A program made the position numbers and the translations under genes. Positions 57,940 through 64,000 of a stretch of DNA of 64,000 bases are shown here, piece after piece. The stretch is from Methylophaga pinxianii (GTDB lineage: Bacteria; Pseudomonadota; Gammaproteobacteria; Nitrosococcales; Methylophagaceae). Under the pieces are notes generated by a model. It saw only the letters and a list, made by a program, of their open reading frames with translations, had not been told where the DNA came from and ran no database searches. The stretch spans positions 1 to 64,000 of the forward strand of contig NZ_JAJAEO010000186.1 in assembly GCF_020447225.1 (NCBI RefSeq). The letters run 5' to 3'. Position 1 is the stretch's first letter. Every line of letters begins with the position of its first letter.

Positions 57940-59145
57940 TTAAGAAATCAGTTTATTGGGAGTATTCTGCAGCATCAGGTCCAGGCCCTGCTTGTATATA
58001 TTCGCCGCAGCATCACGCTTGTCCTGTGCCATCAAAACCTCCGCCAGCGCCTGATAGGTTTCACCGCGAGGACCGTGCTCAATACTGGCTCGCAAATAGG
58101 CTTCGGCTTTGGCCCACAATTTATTGGCCTGTGCCAGCCTTCCCAGCGTCAATAGTAACCAGGGATTTTCTTCGTGCTGTTTTAGCCATTTTTCTGCCGT
58201 TGCCAAGCGCTTTAACAAACCGCCCTGCAGAATTTTGCCGTATTGATAAATCAGCGCATCGCTCCAGTTTTTACGTAAATACTCTTCGATTAATACCATT
58301 GCCTGCTGCTGCTCACCTTGTAATAACAGACCATTGATATAGGTTTTCAATACGTGTTCAGACTGTCTTATTTTCGCTGGAGATTGTAACCATATCTGCT
58401 CCATTCGCTGCCATTCATGACGAATCAACGCATTTTGCAGTTGCCCTACAGTGGCTTCAGCTGAGAGTGCATTGGCAGAACTGGCGTCCAATACATGGCG
58501 TTTTCGCAAATCCGGTAATACTGATTGCACTTCCTGCCATTGATCGGTTTCCTGGTACAACTGTTGCAGCAGCTGTAATACATAGGGATGTTTCGGGGCG
58601 ACTTCACGCAGATGCTGTAATGTAGCCAAAGCCTGTTCTTTTTGTCCTGCTGAAAGCTGCAACTCTGCCTGCACTACACCCACTGCAATATCAGCACTCG
58701 GCGTGGTTTCATGCGCTAATTTTAAATAGGAATCACGACGATCCGGTGCCTGTTGTTTCTGCGCAGCACGGGCTGCGGCCAAGTAGTGCAAAAGTGGGGT
58801 TTCGCTATTCCCGGCGTGACGCAGTAATAATCGTTCAGCTTCCGCCCAGCGGCCTTCTTCAAGGGTAATCAATCCCTTCGTCAATGCTTGGGTAGCATGT
58901 TTATGGCGCTGATTTTCCTGCCATTGGGACAATCGGTTTGGCGTATTTTTGATGATGGAAAGACTGCGTAATGTCATATAAACCAATAACAACAGAATCA
59001 GCCAGCCAGCTGTAAACACAATTAGTGACGTTTCTAATGTCCACTGACCGTATTGCACCAACACAAAGCCGGGTTCAAAATCAGCCAGCCAGACGAACAC
59101 CCCACCTAAGGCCAACGCTACTGCAATAATAATCAGCCATTTCAT
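57940..59145 (-). CDS. hemY: HemY-like TPR membrane protein of the heme cluster
   Basis: The 401-residue protein has two N-terminal membrane helices (about 3-20 and 40-62) and a soluble part made of TPR-like helical repeats (AEAYLRASIEHGPRGETYQAL is one). It matches the proteobacterial HemY of the hemCDXY cluster, which is distinct from protoporphyrinogen oxidase HemY of Gram-positives. The exact role is not established. Its start overlaps the hemX stop by four bases. Confidence 0.9.
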   Translation of the reverse strand: MKWLIIIAVALALGGVFVWLADFEPGFVLVQYGQWTLETSLIVFTAGWLILLLLVYMTLRSLSIIKNTPNRLSQWQENQRHKHATQALTKGLITLEEGRWAEAERLLLRHAGNSETPLLHYLAAARAAQKQQAPDRRDSYLKLAHETTPSADIAVGVVQAELQLSAGQKEQALATLQHLREVAPKHPYVLQLLQQLYQETDQWQEVQSVLPDLRKRHVLDASSANALSAEATVGQLQNALIRHEWQRMEQIWLQSPAKIRQSEHVLKTYINGLLLQGEQQQAMVLIEEYLRKNWSDALIYQYGKILQGGLLKRLATAEKWLKQHEENPWLLLTLGRLAQANKLWAKAEAYLRASIEHGPRGETYQALAEVLMAQDKRDAAANIYKQGLDLMLQNTPNKLIS

Positions 59146-60176
59146 GGTTCAAATCCTTTCAACCAGCGTAACGATCCTGAAATATCGGGTGTTTCAATAC
59201 TGATGGCCTGATTCTGCATGGCTTGTAAACTTTCCAGCATGGCATCGCGATGATCGCCAACAAAATATTGTTCCAGCCAATTACTGGCAGACTGCAGGCT
59301 CTGTTCAAACATACGCTGATTACCTGAGAGTGCTGCAAAACGAGCGGATTCCAGTTGTAAACGCAGATTTTGATAGAGGAAATAGCGTTGCTCGGGCATT
59401 AATACGGCAGCCGGGGCATCTTCTTGCTGACGAATGACCACCAGAGAGCGTATTTGCGTCCAAATGTCAGAAATCATCTTGCGCCACGCAGATTGCGCGG
59501 TTTCAGCTGCTTCAGGTTCGTTATAAAAAGATTGTTTGGGACCAGTCACGACCCGAAGCTTATCAATAGAACCAATCAAACCCAGCATATCCGCGGCAAT
59601 GCCAGCTACATCTGTTTCTCCTGCCGCTTGCAGTGCCAATTCTTCTTCCGCGATCAGCTCTCGTAATGGCTGCATACGGTAATCACCCACTTCACTAATC
59701 TGTTGATCAGCCAGAGATAAAGCAAGCACCGCACCTTGTATATCATTCGCCAGCAAAGCCCGCTGATTGGCGAGATTGAGCAAGTATTGAATTTCCGCCA
59801 GCGCCCACTCAAGTTCAATTTCTTCTGTGCTTAGTGGCGACTGATTTTGCAATTTGGTGAGTACATCACCTTGTTCAAGTTGTGTTTGTTTAATTGCTGA
59901 AAGCTGGCTGTTTAACTCACGTTGCCGGTTGCTCAGTTGGGAAATATTGGTTTCGAGCTCCGCTAATTCACCAAGCCGGCTTTCTATCGTGGTTAACTGC
60001 GGTTGCTGCTGCAACACCAACCAAAGTGCAGCCGCACCAGGCAAAACAATCACTATCGCTACAATCATCAGAACCACGTACTGCCAGGAAAAGGCCTTTT
60101 TTGTCGTCTTTACTGATGGTTTGTCGCTTTTTTTAGCTGGTTTTTCTACCTGCTCAGATTTGCTGTTAGGCTCCAT
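59142..60176 (-). CDS. hemX: HemX-like membrane protein of the heme cluster
   Basis: I start at ATG 60176 ([12 protein letters not shown]), inside the end of hemD. The 344-residue protein has a Lys/Ser-rich cytoplasmic head, one membrane helix (about 33-55) and a helical coiled-coil periplasmic domain containing the conserved EIEWALAEIQYLLNLANQRAL segment. It is often annotated uroporphyrinogen-III methyltransferase, but it lacks any visible methyltransferase domain. It is coupled to both hemD and hemY by overlaps. Confidence 0.9.
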   Translation of the reverse strand: MEPNSKSEQVEKPAKKSDKPSVKTTKKAFSWQYVVLMIVAIVIVLPGAAALWLVLQQQPQLTTIESRLGELAELETNISQLSNRQRELNSQLSAIKQTQLEQGDVLTKLQNQSPLSTEEIELEWALAEIQYLLNLANQRALLANDIQGAVLALSLADQQISEVGDYRMQPLRELIAEEELALQAAGETDVAGIAADMLGLIGSIDKLRVVTGPKQSFYNEPEAAETAQSAWRKMISDIWTQIRSLVVIRQQEDAPAAVLMPEQRYFLYQNLRLQLESARFAALSGNQRMFEQSLQSASNWLEQYFVGDHRDAMLESLQAMQNQAISIETPDISGSLRWLKGFEP

Positions 60177-60930
60177 GTTCTGATCCCATTTCAATAAGTC
60201 GCTGAATGATTGCGCCATCACTGGCATCTAGACTGACATGCACCTGCTTGAATCCTTGTTCAACAGCAAATGCCTTGATTCGTTCACTGACCACCAGCAA
60301 AGGTTTTTGCAAAATGTGCGGGCAGTCCACTGATAATAAACTTAACAGGTTCGTGACACCATTGGCACTGGTTGCCGTGAGCCAATCGGCTGAACAGGCT
60401 TGTTGTTTAAGTTCAGCCGATACAGATGGCAGTTGTCGGCGATACACTTCAAGATACTTAATAGTAGCACCTCTGGCTCGCAAGGTATCTGCCATCAGCT
60501 CACGTCCGCCCTCTCCCCGCACAATAACGACCTGCTGCTGGTCCATTTGTTGCCATTCGGGTAATTGCAGCAGGCCTTCACTGCCATTAGACAATTCAGG
60601 CTGCAAAGCAACCTTCAATCCATGTTCTCGCATTGCTTGCGCGGTTCCCTCACCCGCTGCGGCCAGCTTGATATGTACAGGCAACGGTTGTGCATAGGCT
60701 TGCAGGAAGTACTCCACCGCATTCCGACTGACAAAAACCAGCCAATGTGTTTGTTGCGGATTCCATGCAGCAAGTTGCTCAAAACTGGTAGGGCTAATTT
60801 CAATGACTGGAAACAATAGTGCTTCACCACCCTGTTGCTCAATGAGGTCAACCAAACCAGCCGCTTGGCGAATCGGTCGTGTGACTAAAATTTTCAAGCC
60901 ATTCAACGGATGCTCACGCACCATAAACAT
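60166..60930 (-). CDS. hemD: Uroporphyrinogen-III synthase HemD
   Basis: HemD closes and isomerises hydroxymethylbilane to uroporphyrinogen III. The roughly 254-residue two-domain protein shows [61 protein letters not shown] and [12 protein letters not shown], the low-identity but recognisable HemD pattern. The ATG at 60930 lies within the hemC end (17-base overlap); an ATG at 60924 is an alternative. Confidence 0.92.
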   Translation of the reverse strand: MFMVREHPLNGLKILVTRPIRQAAGLVDLIEQQGGEALLFPVIEISPTSFEQLAAWNPQQTHWLVFVSRNAVEYFLQAYAQPLPVHIKLAAAGEGTAQAMREHGLKVALQPELSNGSEGLLQLPEWQQMDQQQVVIVRGEGGRELMADTLRARGATIKYLEVYRRQLPSVSAELKQQACSADWLTATSANGVTNLLSLLSVDCPHILQKPLLVVSERIKAFAVEQGFKQVHVSLDASDGAIIQRLIEMGSEHGA

Positions 60931-61843
60931 CGGCCAGAATTTTGTCAGCGCCCTGGCTTAATAACATTTCGCCCAGCGTTAAGCCAAGTTGTTCGGCTTC
61001 ACTGGCCTTGCCACGAATTTCCTGTTGCAGCATTTCGGTACCATCAGGACGTCCAACCAGCCCGCGCAACCAGATATCATCGCCATTTAACATGGCATAT
61101 CCACCAATTGGTACCTGGCAGCCGCCTTTCAAACGTCGATTCAGGGCCCGTTCCGCCTTCACCGTAATAGATGTGAACTCACAGTTGAGTGGGGCAATTA
61201 ATGCATTCATTTCAGCATCATTGATACGCGTTTCAATACCCAGCGCGCCTTGTCCAATAGCAGGCAGACTTTGCTCAGGCGTTAAAGCGCTGCGAATACG
61301 CTTATCAAACCCTAACCTTTCCAACCCTGCTTTGGCCAGAATAATCGCATCAAAATGTCCCGCATCCAGTTTGGCAAGACGGGTGTTCACATTACCGCGT
61401 AACGGCACAATATTAAGATCTGGTCGATAGTGACGCAGTTGACACTCGCGACGCAAACTGGACGTACCAACGGTAGCGCCTTGGGGTAAATCATCGACAT
61501 TTTCAAAATGATTGGAGACAAACGCATCATGCGGATCATGTCGTTCACAAATTACCGGCAAGTGCAGCCCTTCAGGAAATTCGACCGGCACGTCCTTCAT
61601 TGAATGTACCGCAATATCCGCCTCGCCAGCTAACATGCTTTGTTCAAGCTCTTTAACAAACAAGCCCTTGCCACCCACTTTAGCTAATGGCGTGTCGAGA
61701 ATAATATCGCCCTGAGTTTTGATACGGACCAGTTCAATATTTAAATGGGGATCCAGAGCCAGCAGACTGTCACGAACAAATTCGGCCTGCCAGATGGCAA
61801 GTGGGCTGCGACGGGTAGCGATACGAACGGTACGTTGACTCAT
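60914..61843 (-). CDS. hemC: Porphobilinogen deaminase HemC
   Basis: HemC polymerises four porphobilinogens into hydroxymethylbilane. The start is the ATG at 61843 ([16 protein letters not shown]), with a GTG three codons earlier as a weaker choice; 309 residues. Motifs: [11 protein letters not shown], the SMKDVP catalytic region, GTSSLRR and the dipyrromethane-cofactor Cys in [10 protein letters not shown]. It is the first gene of hemCDXY and is divergent from argH. Confidence 0.96.
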   Translation of the reverse strand: MSQRTVRIATRRSPLAIWQAEFVRDSLLALDPHLNIELVRIKTQGDIILDTPLAKVGGKGLFVKELEQSMLAGEADIAVHSMKDVPVEFPEGLHLPVICERHDPHDAFVSNHFENVDDLPQGATVGTSSLRRECQLRHYRPDLNIVPLRGNVNTRLAKLDAGHFDAIILAKAGLERLGFDKRIRSALTPEQSLPAIGQGALGIETRINDAEMNALIAPLNCEFTSITVKAERALNRRLKGGCQVPIGGYAMLNGDDIWLRGLVGRPDGTEMLQQEIRGKASEAEQLGLTLGEMLLSQGADKILADVYGA

Positions 61844-61961
61844 GAAACTCACACCAATGATTTATTGAAAGTGACATCGATTCTAACATTTTCCCCTGCG
61901 GATCCACGAACAGCCGCGTTATAATGCCGACTTTTATTGCCAGCAATTACAGGCCCGTGCC

Positions 61962-63344
61962 ATGACCGCATCCGACAAAAAGCTTTCTTCTGCTCGTCTC
62001 ACACAACCCACCAATAAATTTGTTGAAGAATTTACTGCTTCGGTAATGTTTGATAAACGAATGTATCGGCAGGATATCCAAGGTTCAATCGCGCATGCCA
62101 CCATGCTGTGCAAAGTAGCGGTATTAACAGAAAGCGAACGTGATCAAATCATCACCGGCTTACAGCAGATCGAAAGTGAAATCGATAACGATCAGTTTGA
62201 ATGGTCGGTTGCACAGGAAGATGTGCATATGAATATCGAATCCCGATTGATCAAACTGATTGGCGAAGTGGGTAAAAAATTGCACACCGGCCGCTCTCGT
62301 AATGATCAGGTCGCCACCGATGTGCGGTTATATCTGCGCGATATGATTGTGCCTATCCGTAGCGAGTTGCAACGCCTGCGTTCCACGCTGCTGGATGTGG
62401 CTGAACGTGAATTCGCTACCATCATGCCCGGCTTTACTCATTTGCAAACGGCCCAACCGGTGACCTTCGGTCATCATATGCTGGCCTGGTTTGAGATGCT
62501 TAGCCGTGATCTGGAGCGTCTCGATGATTGCAGCAAACGGGTTAACAGTTTGCCGTTAGGCGCAGCGGCGCTGGCTGGAACTACCTTTCCGATTGATCGT
62601 GAATACACTGCCGAATTACTGGGTTTTGAGCGTATTTGTCGCAACTCGCTGGATGCCGTCAGTGATCGTGATTTTGCCATCGAATTTAACAGTTTCGCCT
62701 CGTTATTAATGATGCATTTGTCGCGCTTTTCCGAGGAGCTGATTATATGGTCCTCGGCTCAGTTTGATTTTGTCGATTTGGGTGATGCGTTTTGCACCGG
62801 TTCGTCGATCATGCCGCAAAAGAAAAATCCCGATGTGCCCGAGCTGGTACGGGGTAAAACCAGCAGGGTCTATGGCAACCTGTTTAATCTGCTGACATTG
62901 ATGAAAAACCAGCCTCTGGCTTACAACAAGGATAACCAGGAAGATAAGGAACCGCTGTTCGATACCATTGATACCTTACTCGGTTCATTGCGAGTTTATG
63001 CTGATATGCTGGGTGTGATTACCGTTAAGAAAGACAATATGCGTCTGGCTGCTCTAAAAGGTTATGCCACGGCAACCGATCTGGCTGACTATCTGGTACG
63101 CAAAGGCGTAGCTTTCCGTGATGCACATGAAGTGGTGGGCTTATCCGTAGCCTATGCGATTAAACATCAAAAAGATCTGTCCGCCCTGACACTGCAAGAA
63201 CTACAGCAATTCAGTGATCAGATCGGCGATGATGTGTTTGCTGTGCTTACACTTGAGGGATCCGTGGCGGCACGCAACCATCTGGGAGGCACAGCGCCTG
63301 AGCAAGTTAAAAAAGCCATTCAAATCGCGCGCAGTGAACTATAG
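61962..63344 (+). CDS. argH: Argininosuccinate lyase ArgH
   Basis: ArgH cleaves argininosuccinate to arginine and fumarate, the last step of arginine synthesis. The 460-residue protein contains the superfamily signature [12 protein letters not shown] with the catalytic Ser, [13 protein letters not shown] and the conserved [10 protein letters not shown] with the active His. The hemC/argH divergent pair is a known gammaproteobacterial arrangement. Confidence 0.97.
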   Translation: MTASDKKLSSARLTQPTNKFVEEFTASVMFDKRMYRQDIQGSIAHATMLCKVAVLTESERDQIITGLQQIESEIDNDQFEWSVAQEDVHMNIESRLIKLIGEVGKKLHTGRSRNDQVATDVRLYLRDMIVPIRSELQRLRSTLLDVAEREFATIMPGFTHLQTAQPVTFGHHMLAWFEMLSRDLERLDDCSKRVNSLPLGAAALAGTTFPIDREYTAELLGFERICRNSLDAVSDRDFAIEFNSFASLLMMHLSRFSEELIIWSSAQFDFVDLGDAFCTGSSIMPQKKNPDVPELVRGKTSRVYGNLFNLLTLMKNQPLAYNKDNQEDKEPLFDTIDTLLGSLRVYADMLGVITVKKDNMRLAALKGYATATDLADYLVRKGVAFRDAHEVVGLSVAYAIKHQKDLSALTLQELQQFSDQIGDDVFAVLTLEGSVAARNHLGGTAPEQVKKAIQIARSEL

Positions 63345-63441
63345 TTAATCTATTTTTTGTTATTTTCCCGACTGAATACAGCGTTTTGACAAGCTGTTTC
63401 GGCTAGTTTTTGCTTCATAATTCTCTGGTGCCACAGTACAG

Positions 63442-64000
63442 ATGGCTTCATTAAAATCAATTATATTCGCGCTGATTGAACTGGCGAAACGCTGGCCAGG
63501 ACTCATTGCGGCGATTGGGTTTGTTTCAGGTGTGGCCAGTTATTTCCTGGTGGAGCGTAAAGAATCGCTGGCCCAGGTCATTGCTGTTCTGATGCTGGTC
63601 AGCTGGGTATTTCTGGTACTGGAAAACTGGTTGCGCCAAAGCTTTAAAAACCGCTTTGGACTCAATATTCCTCCTGCACTGATGCACTACGTCACTCAAC
63701 TGGTCCATCAGGAAAGTCTGTTTTTTGCGTTACCGTTTTTTCTTGCAGTCACTACCTGGAATCACACCCAGGCCGGTTTTACCGCTTTATTAATCTTATG
63801 TGCATCCGTTTCAGTCATTGATCCCCTGTATTACAAACAGCTTGCTCCACGACGTTCGCTGTTTGTTATTTTTCATGCACTGGCTTTGTTTGCAGTATTA
63901 CTGGTAGCTCTGCCGATATTACTGCAACTGACGACTGGACAAAGTCTGGCTATTGCATTGATTGCTTCTCTGCTTTTCAGCTTACCCAGCCTGGTAAAAT
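63442..64000 (+). CDS. DUF5924-type integral membrane protein, 3' end outside window
   Basis: The frame from ATG 63442 (MASLKSIIFALIELAKRWPG) stays open to the end of the window, giving 186 residues so far. It is strongly hydrophobic, with about five membrane helices (for example AAIGFVSGVASYFLV and AQVIAVLMLVSWVFLVLE). The pattern resembles the DUF5924 proteins that I recall beside argH. The function is unknown; the C-terminal part lies beyond base 64000. Confidence 0.75.
   Translation, partial: MASLKSIIFALIELAKRWPGLIAAIGFVSGVASYFLVERKESLAQVIAVLMLVSWVFLVLENWLRQSFKNRFGLNIPPALMHYVTQLVHQESLFFALPFFLAVTTWNHTQAGFTALLILCASVSVIDPLYYKQLAPRRSLFVIFHALALFAVLLVALPILLQLTTGQSLAIALIASLLFSLPSLVK

Noticed and set aside
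59142..60176. Uroporphyrinogen-III methyltransferase activity for HemX
   Set aside because: The common annotation name is not supported; there is no SAM-methyltransferase domain, only one membrane helix and a coiled-coil domain.
1..64000. CRISPR array, prophage, tRNA or rRNA genes
   Set aside because: No regularly spaced repeats, phage structural genes or recognisable RNA genes were seen.

Overview
The window looks like the chromosome of a marine or halophilic methylotrophic gammaproteobacterium, most like Methylophaga. The reasons are: typical gammaproteobacterial gene orders (rnpA-rpmH/dnaA-dnaN, accBC-prmA-dusB-fis-purH, hemCDXY facing argH); a small c-type cytochrome of the kind linked to methanol oxidation; a betaine/choline-type BCCT carrier; and moderate GC. 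The genus is an inference. I see no rRNA, tRNA, CRISPR array or intact insertion sequence.

Left part (1-8.4 kb). The tail of a sulfatase/LtaS-type enzyme and uppP are followed by a visibly AT-rich accessory stretch (about 1.26-4.5 kb). It holds a HTH-like gene that looks cut short, a KfrA-like coiled-coil DNA-binding protein divergent from a small HTH protein across a palindromic operator, and 0.8 kb of apparently decayed DNA. The stretch abuts thyA exactly where thyA loses its last ~55 codons. Next come a NtrC-like regulator lacking GAFTGA, a TauE/SafE-type membrane protein, the cytochrome and a periplasmic protein.

Phosphate block (8.4-21.9 kb, all minus strand). In transcription order: pit, arsJ, phoB, phoR, pstS, pstC, pstA, pstB, phoU, ppx. 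Pho boxes precede phoB and pstS (four 11-bp units at pstS). This single locus covers low- and high-affinity phosphate uptake, its two-component control, polyphosphate turnover and, through ArsJ, probably disposal of arsenate that enters by the same transporters.

Central housekeeping block (22.0-36.9 kb, plus strand). dsbD, aroQ, accB, accC, prmA, dusB, fis and purH are followed by a class I adenylate cyclase homologue whose catalytic GS...DxD motif is lost. Then come argC, a coiled-coil membrane protein, a bactofilin, erpA with an IscR-type promoter, and a DUF2254 membrane protein.

Transport and signalling (37.0-51.2 kb). A TetR repressor with a perfect palindromic operator controls an RND tripartite efflux operon. 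It is followed by a PLDc_N mini-protein, a BCCT transporter, a porin with a terminator in its leader, a LysR regulator, a PAS-GGDEF gene broken by an in-frame TGA, glyoxalase I and CorA.

Replication-proximal and heme region (51.4-64.0 kb). mnmE, yidC, yidD, rnpA and rpmH run leftward; dnaA and dnaN run rightward and end at a bidirectional terminator with no recF. hemC-hemD-hemX-hemY run leftward, divergent from argH. A DUF5924-type membrane protein runs off the right edge.
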